DNA of 64,000 bases from Ulota crispa (Eukaryota; Streptophyta; Bryopsida; Orthotrichales; Orthotrichaceae), in NCBI GenBank assembly GCA_963920765.1, contig OY987247.1:10016471-10080470 (forward strand). Reading direction: 5' to 3'. Position numbers and translations under genes: made by a program. This document shows positions 10,468 through 22,839 of the stretch, one piece after another (within the stretch, counting starts at the first letter, position 1; each line of letters begins with the position of its first letter). The notes below the pieces were generated by a model. The model did no database searches. It was not told the origin of the DNA and was given only the letters and a program-made list of their open reading frames with translations.

Positions 10468-11263
10468 CAGCACTGTAGTTCCCTGCCAAATTGCAGTCTA
10501 CAGTGTTTACTTGTAATATGAACCATGTGAATTCCAGTCGGTTCTAGAATTTGATATCATGATACATAATTGGCTGGTCGACGAGTGTTTCTCCGCGTGC
10601 CAGCAGAAGAGACATGCGTAGTGTAGAGGACCTGGTGTCCTTCAAGGTGTGGAATTAGATGAAGTCTCATCTAAAGTATATAGAGTCCCTAGTACATTTG
10701 TTAACCCTCGGAACTCCTTTTTCAGAAAAATAGTAGACCCTGAGTGGTTAGCCTGCACAGTCTAATATAGCCGTTCCAGCCTTATTGCAAATCCTGCTCA
10801 CTCTCCTCTATAGGGGTTGTAATTCATGAGTTTTGAATAGCACCTTGAAGCCAGGTGGAGATTGTCATGTTCATGGGGTCTGTAAAGCATTAGGCATGGA
10901 GGAAAAACCTTTTAGTCTGTTACATTTTCTGTTCTAGGTCCTCTGTAGTACAAACTAGCCCTCCAAGAGTTTTTTTTGACACCTTTTACAGTCCAGAAGA
11001 TGACTGAACCACCTCAAACGCTAGTAAATATTGTATCTGGTTATGAAATCGAAACCCTTGTGAAAGTTTGTCCAAGTTGTTCAAGTATTACTCAACATGT
11101 ATCGTTTATAGAATCCTTGTTTTAGTCCATATTTATTCCATACATGGAATACAAGCTGGACACGACACGGGGTAAAAGCTATTCATTGCTTTCTTTGCTT
11201 CTCAAAGGTTGTGAACCTTGTGGACTGTTGGTGGGTCCCATATGTTAACAATATTGTAGCTTA
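10468..11263. other. 3' flank of the PPR gene, no further gene seen
   Basis: It contains the likely 3' UTR. No motif or ORF in it is worth calling. The composition gradually becomes AT-rich. Confidence 0.4.
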
Positions 11264-11385
11264 GAGTATGTTCGCACTTGGTGTTAAGAGTGGTAGTAGC
11301 AAAGGAAAATTAGATGCATTTGGATACACCTTTAGACTACATTCATATTGCTAATACCTCTCCTAACATCAAGTGTGAACATACC
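11264..11385. mobile_element. 122-bp Tourist-like MITE, copy 2
   Basis: Termini GAGTATGTTCGCACTTG and CAAGTGTGAACATACC are inverted repeats. TTA sits immediately outside both ends (11261-11263 and 11386-11388), the target duplication expected for PIF/Harbinger-type MITEs. This copy gives the clearest target duplication in the family. Confidence 0.8.
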
Positions 11386-12459
11386 TTAAGTATGCTGATC
11401 AAATGTATTTGCGGACTTTGGGGTGAAGAACTCAATTATTTTTACTCTCGAGGATAAAAGTAAATGTTTACTCTTGTTTTGGAGTTTGTCAAATTTTCTT
11501 CTTTTGCCAAATCATGGTTTGTTAATCCAATTATGAATTTGAGATTCTCAAATTCACTCTTTTGGTGATAAATTCTAAAATCTATTGTGTTTTTTAGGTG
11601 AGAGTATAAGATTTTTCACTTGGCCCCTAATTACATTCAAGTAGTATACCAAATCTCATGAGACAATTGAATCAATAACAATTGACGACAACAATAACAT
11701 ATTGAGCATAGTCACAAGTTTGCACTACATGAGCTTAATTTGGCACGACCACAAAGTCTGTGTTTTACATTTCCTCAGATTATTACTTCAATTTTTTATC
11801 AAATTTGACAAAAACAGATGATTGTATAGTTTTGCTTCAAGTCTTGAGGGTTGGAAACATTGTATAGCTTGAAATTGCAAAAAACATTTTTCAAAATCAT
11901 TTGCGTACCTTTGCAAATTAAATTCGGAGTAATTCATATATTTGTTTTTGAGGGGCTAAGCAAGTCACACAACATTTTCAGTATTCAAGATGAACCAAAG
12001 TTACAAGCTCAACCACTTTTTTCAAAAATTGAAAAAAAATTGGAGTGACAAAATAAGCGTACATATTCTTCCTTAGTCTTGGCTTATCCAGCTTGTACTT
12101 TTAGTCCGTAAAGGAAAGTGTTGGAACTCACTTTCAAACACATTGAATGAAATCTAATAGTTTTTACATTTCTCCAAATCTCAATCTTTGAAAGTTGCGG
12201 CAAGTTCAGAATTACTCAAATGGATTAAAATGGTAATTTACTGTGAGTTGTGGTTGGTAATTACATTGGATGAAGACCAAAAAAATTAGCCATTTGGTGG
12301 GTTTGAAAGGTTTAGGAGAATGTGTTATGACATCAAGATCCACTACATTAAATATGGCTTTTAGTGTTATAACTTTCTTTAGTGTTACTAACATTAAATA
12401 GCGTTTGTCATAGTACATGATGTCTCTTCTGGTGTTGTGTGCAAAATCAAGTTTCTATT
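11386..12459. other. AT-rich intergenic sequence, nothing recognised
   Basis: Short open frames on both strands (11851-12048, 12212-12418) lack recognisable motifs. No terminal repeats were found. Confidence 0.4.
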
Positions 12460-14228
12460 GACACTAATTGAGGGTAGTTGTAAGAAACATTTCATAGTTT
12501 TGTCTCAAATACCCTTAAAACTCAAACACCCTTAAAATTGGTAGTACTAGGTAGTACTATGAGCTTTTGAAATATATATATTTTAACCCCTAAAGGACCA
12601 AAGTCCCCTTGGGGGACTTTTGGGATTTCAGGCATGTACTTATGGCTAAACTACTTTGTGTAATTTTTTGAAACTTTTATGGAAGATGGGGAATTCAAAG
12701 ATCTGTGTGGGCATCTAGTTTTACCTCATTCCGACATTTATTGAAGAAGTTAAAAATGAATTTATGAGAACTTTAGTTTGGCGGGCAACCCAAAAACTTC
12801 TTTAAAATTTGCATTTTTTTAAGTAAAAATTTGAGGTTAGTTCTTTAGACTTATGTATATGTGGGAAGCTTTGAATCATTCAATTCTAATTGATGAGATG
12901 AAAGTTATAAGAAGCTTTAGTTTGCATGTAGGCATTGTTTTGAGATTCTCCACACCAACCCGCAAACTAAAACTTCTCATAACTTTCATCTCATCAATTA
13001 GAATTGAATGATTCAAAGCTTCCCACATATAAATAAGTTCAAAGAACTAATCTCAAATTTTTATTTTAAAAAAATGCAAATTTTAAAAAAGTTTCTGGGC
13101 TGCCTGCCAAACTAAAATTCTCATAAATTCATTTTTGACTTCTTCAATAAATGTCGGAATGAGGTAAAAATTAGATGCCCACATAGATCTTTGAATTCTC
13201 CAGTTTCCATAAAAGTTTCAAAAAATCACGCAAAGTAGTTTAGCCATGAGTACATGCCCAAAATCCCATTTGTCCCCATAGGGACAAGTGGTCCTTTAGG
13301 GATTAAATAAAATAAAATATGGAAAATTTGTAAAGCACTTAAAATAGCCTATTTGTGTAAATTCAAACCTAGAAAAAAAATATTTTAAAAGTTATGCACA
13401 AAAATAGAGGGACAGAAATTACCAAAAAAAAGACAATTTCCTTTTTACTTTATAGAAAACAAAAAATAAATAAATAAAAATAGTACAAAAAATGACCATT
13501 TCTGATTTCCCTCATTAGCTAGAACTAATGCAAGTACTTTTTGGAAGAAGGTTTTTGTCTTTCACCAATGGAGGGAGAAAGGATGCTCACTTTGAGACAA
13601 TGTGTAGGGCAGAGATTTTTGAGTTTTGTAAAATTGGTCTATAAATTTGTGTAATGATGCTTCCTAAACCACTACCTTGATTTGTGGCAGCAAACTCACT
13701 TTTTTGGACCCAATGTAGGGTCATTGCAAGAAACACTTCATTGTTTTGTGTCAAACACCCTTAAAACTAGTAGTACTAGGTAGTACTATGAGCTTTTGAA
13801 ATATATATTTTTTAAATAAAATAAAATATGGACAGTTTATAAAGCACTTAAAGTAGCATACTTGTGAAAATTCAAAACTAGAAAATTTTTATTCTAAAAG
13901 TTATGCACAAAAATAGAGGGCCAGAAGTCACCAACAAAAAGACAATTTCCTTCTTTATTTTTAAAAAATAGTAAAAAAATTCAAAAAGTAAAATAAAAAA
14001 TGGCCATTTTTGATTTCTCTTGTTAGCTTGAACTGATGCAATTACCTTTGGAAAAAAATGTTTTGGTCTTGCACCAATGGAGGGAGAAAGGATGCTCACT
14101 TTGAGTGAATGTGCAGGACAAAGAAATTGGAATTTTGAAAAACTGGTCGGTAGATGTGTGTATCTTTGCTTCATGAAGCTCTTCCCAAATTTGTGGGCGC
14201 AAATTCAAATTTTATGACCCAATGTAGT
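12460..14228. repeat. Tandem duplication of about 520 bp; first copy carries a transposon insertion
   Basis: Copy 1 is 12460-13718 (about 535 bp without the inserted element). Copy 2 is 13719-14228. Both contain the doubled tag 'gtagtactag/gtagtactatgagc', 'ataaaataaaatatgg' and 'accaatggagggagaaagga', and end near 'gacccaatgta'. Copy 1 has 12583-13306 inserted at TTAA. Copy 2 has the uninterrupted site with a single TTAA at 13812-13815. Confidence 0.85.
12583..13306. mobile_element. TTAA-terminated foldback element (GGACC subfamily), with empty-site proof
   Basis: It starts TTAACCCCTAAAGGACC and ends GTCCTTTAGGGATTAA, TTAA at both ends. The whole 724 bp is a near-complete inverted repeat with arms of about 350 bp (left 'ggcatgtacttatggctaaac', right its complement near 13240-13260) and a short loop near 12940-12955. 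There is no ORF. The unoccupied copy of the same flank is at 13812-13815. Confidence 0.9.
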
Positions 14229-14690
14229 ATTGAAAACCACCAAAACAGCAAAGGTAGACAAGCAATCTAAAACCAACAAAAAATACCAAAATCATTTTCA
14301 AACTTTTCCAAAAATCAAGGAACATTTGTAACTTCTACCTCCACCTTTGTTTAAACAATCCCACTTCTCAAGCAACAAATATGACCTATAACATGTTGCC
14401 TAGGGGGTAGGGGACAAAATGCAGGACACCCGTTTCTTGCAATGACCTTGTAGTACTAAAAACCCCCAAAACCACATGGGTAAACATGCAATCAGGGCCC
14501 CCTTATAAATAGAAAAATAATTTTAAAAACACCAAAAAAATTATTGAATGTCAATGACTTTGATGTTCACCTTACTCTGAAATTTCAGGTCATAAGAACT
14601 TGTTTTGCAAAAGATACGAGCCTATTACCTCCCGCCTGGGGGAGGGGGCATAATGTAATACAAGTGTTTCTTGCAATCACCCTTGATGGA
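14229..14690. repeat. Degenerate further copies of the neighbouring tandem unit
   Basis: Near 14405-14450 and 14640-14685 the sequence repeats a G-rich stretch followed by 'tttcttgcaatgacc' or 'tttcttgcaatcacc', like the unit junction at 13719 ('gtcattgcaagaaacac') in inverted form. Boundaries are unclear. Confidence 0.35.
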
Positions 14691-15931
14691 GATATTAACA
14701 TTAATTTGTGTGAATTGATAATATTGACAAAAATATAATTTGAACTTGTAAAGTTCATTATAGACATTTTCATGTGATACTTACTGTGTGTACATTAAGT
14801 TACAATTTAAAAATTTGAGACCTACTTGAAACTCAAAACTTTAATTATGACAAAATGTATAAACAAGGCAAAACATCAAATCATTAACATTTGAGACTCA
14901 CTAATATCTTTGCTTGCAAACATTTTTGGACTGAGATTCAATTGTTGTGTTTCAAACTCAAAACTTTGAAAAGCAATGCATTTTGCAATTCATGGTGGAT
15001 ATTGAATTCTTTTTAGTATAGAATAGATAATTGTTCTATACAAATCCAACCATTGTATCTCTTAAAGTCTAGTTCTTTGTTAGTGAAATTTCAAAATAGT
15101 CTATGATACATGAGATGTACTAATGCCAAACTTGGGAAGCAATTTGAGAGGCATCATTTGAAAAATTTTGGAAATTACTAATTCTAGAACAGCTTTTTCA
15201 TACAAATCCATTAGTGTGTTACATGATGTCTAGTTCTTTGCCAATCAAGAACACAAGTTTTGACTCAAATAGATTTTTAAAAGTGAGTATGCAACTTCAA
15301 TAAGCACTTTTAGAAGCATGGCTTAATAGATTCTAGAAATTTTGAACTTATAGTGTGTAACTTTTCATTTGAGTCCAACAACATACTACTCAAACTTTAA
15401 ATTTTTGTTGATTAAAATCCAAAATGTTGATACATGAAGTGTTTTGAGGTGAGCTCCATACTACTATCATACATGAGTTAGTGCAATACAAAAATTAATG
15501 CATATGATTGTATTTCATGTCACTTTTTCAAAAAAAATACATAAAGTAGTGCATGCAATAGTAAACACCATGTTTAGTGTAGTTTTTGATAACTTATAAG
15601 AAAAACATTTTCTTGAAATCATCCAAGACATTTTGAAATCTTTATTTTACCTTCCAACTAGAAATGTGCATTTTGTGATGCTAGTGTTAAATATTTGTAG
15701 TTTCAAATGCAAAAAAATGCCAAGAATCCTTTTAATGTATTGTTTGTTGTTGTATCACATGTATAGTGGGGTTGAATAAGTTTTTTTCCTTTCCCCTTCC
15801 TAGCACATTGTAAACACAACTCACAAATTTTAGCTATTGACCTGAAACCTAAAAACAAAATCCAAGAAGTATCTACAAAGCTATGCTTCAGAAAAATGCT
15901 TTATGATTATCTTTGGTAGGGATTTCACCAT
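14691..15931. other. AT-rich intergenic sequence, nothing recognised
   Basis: Only short open frames with no motifs. No terminal repeats seen. Confidence 0.4.
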
Positions 15932-16187
15932 TAACACCATATTCATTAAATTGGGAAAAATAGAGGTACCATTTTGTACTCCACCTTAAACCCAAAAAGT
16001 TACCTTAAACCAAATTTGAAGGTATCAGATTCAGTCCGAGCCACTAAGACTTTTTCCCTCACAAACTCCTCTCATGTGAGGGCACATGTACCAAAAAAAA
16101 TGCTGCAAGCTCAATTTCAGGTGATCACCTAAAACCTTCAGAAATCCCAAAATGTACTCTTTTTCCCAATTTAACAAATACGGTGTT
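15932..16187. mobile_element. MITE with TAACACCATA termini, copy 1
   Basis: Left TAACACCATATTCATTAAAT, right ATTTAACAAATACGGTGTT, an inverted repeat. CAT is duplicated on both sides (15929-15931 and 16188-16190). The second copy at 41540-41776 shares the interior 'ttcagtccgagcca' or 'tttagtccgagccag' and 'ttttttccctcacaaa'. A three-base target duplication fits PIF/Harbinger-type elements. Confidence 0.8.
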
Positions 16188-16249
16188 CATTGTGTTGACC
16201 CTCCTTTTGCTTTGATCACTTTTGCCATTCAAACATGCATATTTTCAAT

Positions 16250-17365
16250 CAAAGGTGCAAATTTGGTACACTCAATCTCCTTTCATAACTCTTCCAAAGT
16301 TATCTTCATATGCCCAAAGATTTATAGCATTGAGGACATTTATGTATGGCAATCTTTATTGTATACCAAAGGTTCTCAATGAGATTCAAATTTGGAAATT
16401 GTGCAAGCCAATCAAGCTCTTTCAAGTAATGGTTTCCATGTCATTTTTTAAGATTGTACAGTGGGAGGACAAAAAGATTGGGAAATCCAAGCCCAACATC
16501 CAACTCCCTCCCTTGAGAGTTAAGACTCCTCATGCTATAATCAAACTTGAAGATGTTATATTGTGCTTATCATCTTGTGTGCATAACATCTTCAAGTTTG
16601 ATTGTAGCCTTTGGGGTATCAACTCTCAAGGGAGTGGATCCATGGAGAGTTGGAAGTTGGGCTTAGATTTCCCAATCTTTTTGTCCCTCCACAATACTAC
16701 AATGAATTGGAGCTCCATCCTCCATTAGAATATTATCAAAAACATAGGGAAGGAATGCAAATAAAGGTCTGTTGTAAATAAATATTTACAAAATAAAGCG
16801 TTGTGCGTTGTCCTAGGAGCAAAGTGCACCCCATACCATAACTAATGTTCTTCCACTTTTGAAGTTAGCGCAAGACAATCTTTGCAATATTCCTCCCAGG
16901 GGATCTCCAGACACGCACATGAATCAAGTTTTTGCCATTCTCAAATGTGGACTAATCTATCCAAATGACTTTTTGTCATTGCTCAACACTCCAGTATATG
17001 TGGTCTTCTTGCAAAACTAAGATGAACTTCACAATGTTTTTGAGTCAAAAATGGCTTCTTGCATGCAATGCAATTCTAAATTCCTATAGTTTTGAGCAAC
17101 CTATGCAAAGTGTCTAGATGCACCTTTCTGGGGACTCTTTTATAATAATTTTCTTCAACATTGTACGTTGGTTCTATTAGGTGAATTGTTGTACAAACCT
17201 TACATCTCTCTCCAACATCTTTGATGGCCAGTCTGAACGTGGTGAGGTCTTTGTGGTCCCGTCAATTTCATACTTTTTAACAATACCTACAATAGTTTAC
17301 TTTGGAAGTGATAAGGTCTTTGCAATCTGCACCTTCCTTTTGCTCGCTTGATACCCGGTAACCAC
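16250..17365 (-). pseudogene. Tc1/mariner transposase pseudogene
   Basis: On the minus strand, fragments line up in the order of a Tc1-type DDE transposase (DNA cut-and-paste). First, an N-terminal helix-turn-helix (YQASKRKVQIAKTLSLPK, then IVGIVKKYEIDGTTKTSPRS) near 17360-17220. Then TLHRLLKTIGI and CKKPFLTQKHCEVHL near 17110-17010. Then KVIWID-stop-STFENGKN near 16950, where Glu of the usual DES is a stop. Then ILMEDGAPIH near 16720-16690, with the second catalytic Asp. Last, WLAQFPNLNLIENLW near 16400-16355, the usual WPAQSPDLNPIENLW with Asp changed to Asn. Several stops and frame changes are present. About 220 bp of extra inverted-repeat DNA separates the last two motifs. It is clearly inactive. 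I could not find its terminal repeats. Confidence 0.85.
16442..16715. repeat. Inverted repeat inside the Tc1/mariner pseudogene
   Basis: The arms are about 110 bp. 'gggaggacaaaaagattggg' near 16460 is mirrored by its complement near 16670-16690. 'aatcaaacttgaagatgtta' at 16540 is mirrored at 16585-16604. The loop is about 25 bp ('ttgtgcttatcatcttg'). A long open frame across it (16222-16728) is a by-product of the foldback. Confidence 0.8.
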
Positions 17366-19252
17366 AACTGTCCTATTTGGTACTAAAATACATACATAGT
17401 TGAGAAATCAGAAAGTCGCAAGAAAGCTACACTCAAGCGTTTGCTCACATCTAGTGGTGTGAGGGTAGAAGGAAACAAGGCAAGGGCAGATACAAAGTGG
17501 AAAGTTTGTACAAAGTTTTTTGCTAAAAGCTTTACATCCAGTGGCATGAAGATGAAGGGAAAAGAACGGAGACTTGTTCAACCCCATTGTACTGTACTTG
17601 ATATATTTTATTAACAGATTCTTATGCCTCATGATACCATTTGTTGATTTCATAACCCAAGAGTATAGCTTTCTGGGTTGGAATGAAAATGGATTAGCCT
17701 CTGAGATTAGCCTACGAAGTTTATCAACACCTTCATCAACCTAGTTTTACAATTTTGGGTAAAATTTTTAAGACCATATGTGTGATGGGTTTGTTGGATA
17801 TGGATTTTGTCTCTAACAATCTAATTAAGAAACTATTTCAAAAATTCATCTTGGATATTAGAAAATTGCATAGTTTTTGACAATTGAACACAAATAGTCA
17901 AACGTAAATATTAACTCCATTCTTAGCAAACACCACTTGCTAATAAATTCAACCAAAGTGTTTGCATATGATATTTCATTAAATTTGTTTGTTAGAAACA
18001 ACATCACATGCTACATTGCAATTGGATGGAACTTAAATCACATGATATAGACACAAGATAATTGCAATGATGGCGCTCTTTCATTCTTTTTTATGAAAGC
18101 AACAAAACAAATCTTCTCTTGGTAATGAGCTATTTCACAATATGTCCCATGTCCCAACTCTACAAGTCTTTCTTCGATTTCCATTTCTCAATTGTATTGG
18201 ATCTTGAAGGAACAAAAACAAACATTTAAAAAAAAACTTGAATCATTTGAGAAGAATTTGACTATGAAAAACTTGGTTGGCATGATTTTTGGACAAAAAA
18301 CGTATTTGAAAGATTACTGTTAATTAAGAAACATGCCAAAATTGAGAATCAAATTTGAGCTACAATAGAAGGTCAGTAACAATTGGTCATTTGGTACAAC
18401 TAAAACTCTCAATCGTAATTTACTAAAAAGTGCAAAATAGTTTATAAAGGTGCACATTATTTACCACTGAAAATGTATAGTTTTGAATAGCTTTCCAACA
18501 ATATATTGTGCACGTAGTTTGGCAAGCTTATTCTTTCATTTGTTTTCTCCCTCCACTTGTTTTATGTTCACCCAATATTTCTGGGCGCTAAAAACTGCAT
18601 GAAAAATGAGGCTGGATTGCACAATAGGGGGTTTCAAACATGAAATCTGGCCCTCGAACTTCTCACCTCACAGGATCTCCGGCACCAGTGAATTGTTTTT
18701 GTTTCCTCGCATGCGCAAAGTCTGAGACACCCATGAGTTTGCGGAAATTTCTACAAGAGAAGTTTTGGGGTTTGAGGACGTGCCTAAATGAGCCGAGAGA
18801 AGCCATGAAGATGAGTTTCTGAAGTTCACACCTCACGTGAATCACGTTAAGAGTGAAGTCCAAAGGTGAGTCACGGCAAGGTTCACAAGTGAATTCACGG
18901 AGGTGAATTGTAACTTGAGTCACCTAAAAACGTTAATGTTTGAAGCCCACTAATGCCTCTCTAAAGGTGGTTCACATTACATCTCATGTCTCACAACCCA
19001 CTAAAATCTCCAAATGTGATTGGTTGAGAGTCAAAGTTGGGACTTGACAATGCACACTATGTTCCAAGTTCCACGTCTTGGTTCATTGCATTTAGTTTAC
19101 ATGTTAGCACTTTTTGAAATTTTTGGCGCCGAGAAGGTAGGACTTCACTCAAGGTTTGAATTAAGCATTTTGTTCAATCCAACTTTTAGCCCAAGTGCCA
19201 CCAATAGTTTTGCATAAGTATTCATGGTTGTCTTTAGTACTCCTTTTTGCCC
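17366..19252. other. AT-rich intergenic sequence, no gene seen
   Basis: A slightly GC-richer patch at 18600-18920 has open frames on both strands but no recognisable motif. No terminal repeats were identified. Confidence 0.4.
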
Positions 19253-19905
19253 TTGACCCCTAAATGCCCAAGGCCTTTCTGAACTTTTTGGTATATTCAA
19301 GAAAGTGAACAATCAACCAACCATTTCATAAATCTCATCAAGTTGTTTGAAACTATAACCATACAAATTTAAATTGAACATGTTAGAGATTATGTGGAAA
19401 AAGAAAACACAACAATATCACTTATAGTTTAAAAGATTATAATGTTTGAACATGAGGGTGTTAAAACTGCAAAAGTGACTTCTAGTTTTCTAATCCTCAT
19501 TTCACATGTCAAATCTAAAAAGTTGGTCATCAAAAAAATATGAGGTTTGAGGTCATTACATGTTTAACCTCAACCAATTTACGGCTTTCAAAATCTACTC
19601 CTATATACTTTTTAAATGAATTTCTAATATGATCTTTTCTCCAAGCTCTAATGTATTTGAGGCTCATTTTCAAGATCTTCCAACACTAGAAAACTCAAGA
19701 TTGCAGTGGACACCCTTGTACAAAATCTTGAATAGAAAAATCATGAACATTCATTTCTGAAATCAGATTTTTGATGTTGAAAGTAAACTTCAAAAAAAAC
19801 TTGTGTTCAAAAGAAAATACCAAATATAGTGATTTGATAAGATTTTATTCATCTTCAACGTTTTGCAAACACCCAAATTGAGTTCCTTGGGCATTTAGGG
19901 GTTAA
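19253..19905. mobile_element. TTAA-terminated element, GCCCAAGG family, copy 1
   Basis: Left end CCCCTAAATGCCCAAGG preceded by TTGA (one substitution from TTAA). Right end CCTTGGGCATTTAGGGG followed by TTAA at 19902-19905. The interior matches 22098-22760, 51530-52180 and, in the other orientation, 40368-40993. Landmark words are 'catgttagagattatgtgga', 'cacatgtcaaatctaaaa' and 'cagatttttgatgttgaaa'. Non-coding. Confidence 0.85.
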
Positions 19906-22097
19906 TAACTTAAAGAAATTGAGATCTTGCGTTAGGGTAGGACTTGCACAAATGGGATGTGGGACACAGTGTAAACTGCCTCCAAGAAACAAACATCAGT
20001 GTGTTCACCAAACACCAATGCTTGGATGAAAAGTTTCAATAAGAAAAAGTTAAATGAACAAACATGCACATGTAGATGGTACTATCCATTTTCTTCCTCT
20101 TAATGCAATTGGTTGGGGTTAGATAGCATGTTATTTTGTGGGAATAGGATGTCAAAATCTCATAAAAAATTCCCCTCTACGATAAAAGTAATAATTTGCT
20201 CCCTATTATGACATTGCTTAGTAGTATCCTCCGCCGGAATTCTAATCTAAACGAGGGTCTCTAAATCCAAATATGAATTCAAAATTGCCAAATTCAATCT
20301 CCTGACGGTAAACACCTAGGCTCTTACATTCTATAGTCAGTGAAAAAGCTGAAATTTTCTTACCTGGCCCCACAAAACGGCATAATCTAATCCAGCCAAT
20401 GCAATCTAATCCAGCCAATGCAATTGAGGATGCGTATTGTTCGACCAATGAAATCATTCAAAAATTTTAAAGAACCCTGGTCTAGATTAGATTTAGGATT
20501 TATTACCTGGCCTGGATTGGGTTAAGTATTTGGTACTTGGCCCCTGACAAGTGACAAGGCATGATGGACCTCAAACATCTTCTGTAGGACGCCTTTTTTG
20601 CTTTCCAGCCTTGTCCTGCAATAACCACCATTAAGAAGATTCTAGTGCATTGTAATCTTGCAAAATGGCCTACTAACCAGCTGGGATTTGAAAGTAAACG
20701 TTTGAAAAAAAATGTACTCAAATAAATAAAGTTTTCAAATATGAAAAATATTCAATATATTAGCACCCTATGCTCAAAATGAAATGTATTTTGTGGGGCT
20801 CGTTTTTGAAGTCATTAGGAGAAAACGAGATTGACAAATGGTTGTTCATCTTGTGTTGTGGCCAAATTACTACTTTGTCCAAAAAGTTATTTTGCAAGCG
20901 ATTTGAAAGTGGGTTTTTCTTCATTTGCCCATCTTCACCCTACCTACACATCGTGATAAAATATTGGTGAGGTGGTAGCTTGCTTAGCAAATCTGTACAT
21001 TCATTTTGAGAAAAAAAAAACAAGAAAAAATGGAGGCTAGTTGAGAGCCCCTTTTTGTTCTAATTAATGTCATGTAAAATTATTTTGGGAGATGTCAACA
21101 AAAATTTGAGTTAGGTATGGAGCTATGGAGTGAGGAAATGGTATAGGACCTTACTTAAAATTAAGTTTAAGCTTTATATATATTTTTATTATAACTGAGA
21201 ATGTGCAAATCTTTTTGTTTTCAATATCCACTCAGTTGTGGATAAGTTAGAAAGATCTCGAATGTTCTATATTGACGCAGGGAAGATAGGTATTTGAGGT
21301 TTCTAAACTAGCACTTTTATGACATTTATGAATTCAAACGTATGCAAGTTTGAATTTAAAAGGTAATAGGTTGGTGTAAGTAGTGACCATTAAAAAGTTG
21401 GTGCTTCTTTGAGAGATGAAGAAATAAAAACTCAATATAACAACTCTCCACCTTCATGTGTTGGAGAGTTATTACATAACAAAGATAAGCATGCGAAGAC
21501 ATCTCTACATGAGTGGAAGCAACAAAAATGTTCAATTTGCATGGATGAGTGATGTTATAATAAAGGTTTTGTGGTGGTATTGCAATTCTAGAAGGTTTTG
21601 TTATACCACTTCCATACTATCAGCAAATGTGCAATATATAACAACACATGTTGTAGGCTTAAGATAATATTTTGGCACTCTCATGACAAATGTCATAAAT
21701 TTTACATTTCCCTCATAGAAAGATGGATGTGAAATATCAAAATGAGCCAAAATGTGAAATATCAAAATGAGCCAAAATGTGAAATATCAAAATGAGCCAA
21801 AATATACTTTTTGGCTTAGTGAAACTATCAAAATAAAGTCTACCAATTATCCGTTTATTTCCATGACAGCTCATTTCTGATATCTATAATGATCATTTTT
21901 GAACTAAAATCATTTGATAAACGTTTACAAACCTTTCAAAAGTCACTTGCAATTTTCACTTGTTCAAAGCAAAAAAACATGACGTGGTGTATTAGGATCT
22001 AAAATCAATTAAAGGATTGTCTTGCATATTAGTTGTAGTTTTTGGAAGTACTTTGTAGTAGGGAGTAGAAATGTATCATTCATATAAAATGGAAAGT
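19906..22097. other. Intergenic, no gene seen; contains a 25-bp triple repeat
   Basis: Nothing is recognised except a doubled 15-mer near 20392-20420 ('aatctaatccagccaatgca' repeated) and the short tandem array listed separately. Confidence 0.4.
21729..21803. repeat. Three tandem copies of a 25-bp unit
   Basis: The unit is 'gtgaaatatcaaaatgagcc' followed by 'aaaat', repeated three times with perfect identity, so it expanded recently. Confidence 0.9.
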
Positions 22098-22760
22098 TTA
22101 ACCCCTAAAATCCTAAATGCCCAAGGTTTTTTTTTAAGCTTCTAGGAATTTGCTCTAAACTAAACAAAAAGTCAACATTTTGATAAATTGTAATAATTTT
22201 TTCTAGATTATAATCGTACAAATTCAAACTAGATATGTTAGACATCACATAGGAAAAGAAACCACAACAACATCCCTTATGGATTGAAAGATTATAATGT
22301 TTGATCAAAAGGTTGTTAAAATTGAAAAAATGACTTTAAGTCTTTCAATCCTCTTTTCACATGTCAAATCTAAAATGTTGGTCATCAAAAAAAATATGAG
22401 GTTAAAGGACATAACATAAACAACTCCAATCCATTTATGGCTTTTCAGAATCTCTTTTATGATTTTTTAAAATGATTTCCTAGTGTGAATTTAATTCCAA
22501 ATCTAGTGTAATTGAGGCTCATTTTCATGAGCTCTCAACACTAAAAAAGCCAATATTGCAATGGACACCCTTGCACAAAATCTTGAATAGAAAATTCACA
22601 ATTAATAATTTTCAAAATCAGGTTATTGAAGTTAATAATAGACTTCAAAAAGAATATTTCTAAAACAATAAATTCTAAAAATATCACCTTAGTTAAGTTT
22701 TATTGAACTGCAAGATATTGTTGGCACCAAAACGTGGTGCCTTGGGCATTTAGGGGTTAA
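22098..22760. mobile_element. TTAA-terminated element, GCCCAAGG family, copy 2
   Basis: TTAA at 22098-22101 and 22757-22760. The right end is CTTGGGCATTTAGGGG. The left end has a short internal duplication (CCCCTAAAATCCTAAATGCC). Interior collinear with 19253-19905. Confidence 0.85.
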
Positions 22761-22839
22761 AGCTTACAAATGTAATTGTGATACATCTCAAATAACTAGT
22801 CATTTTTTTAATACAATTTTGGTGTTTTTATACTTTATA

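Noticed and set aside
16222-16728. A 168-codon open frame on the plus strand
   Set aside because: It runs across an inverted repeat on the antisense strand of the Tc1/mariner pseudogene.
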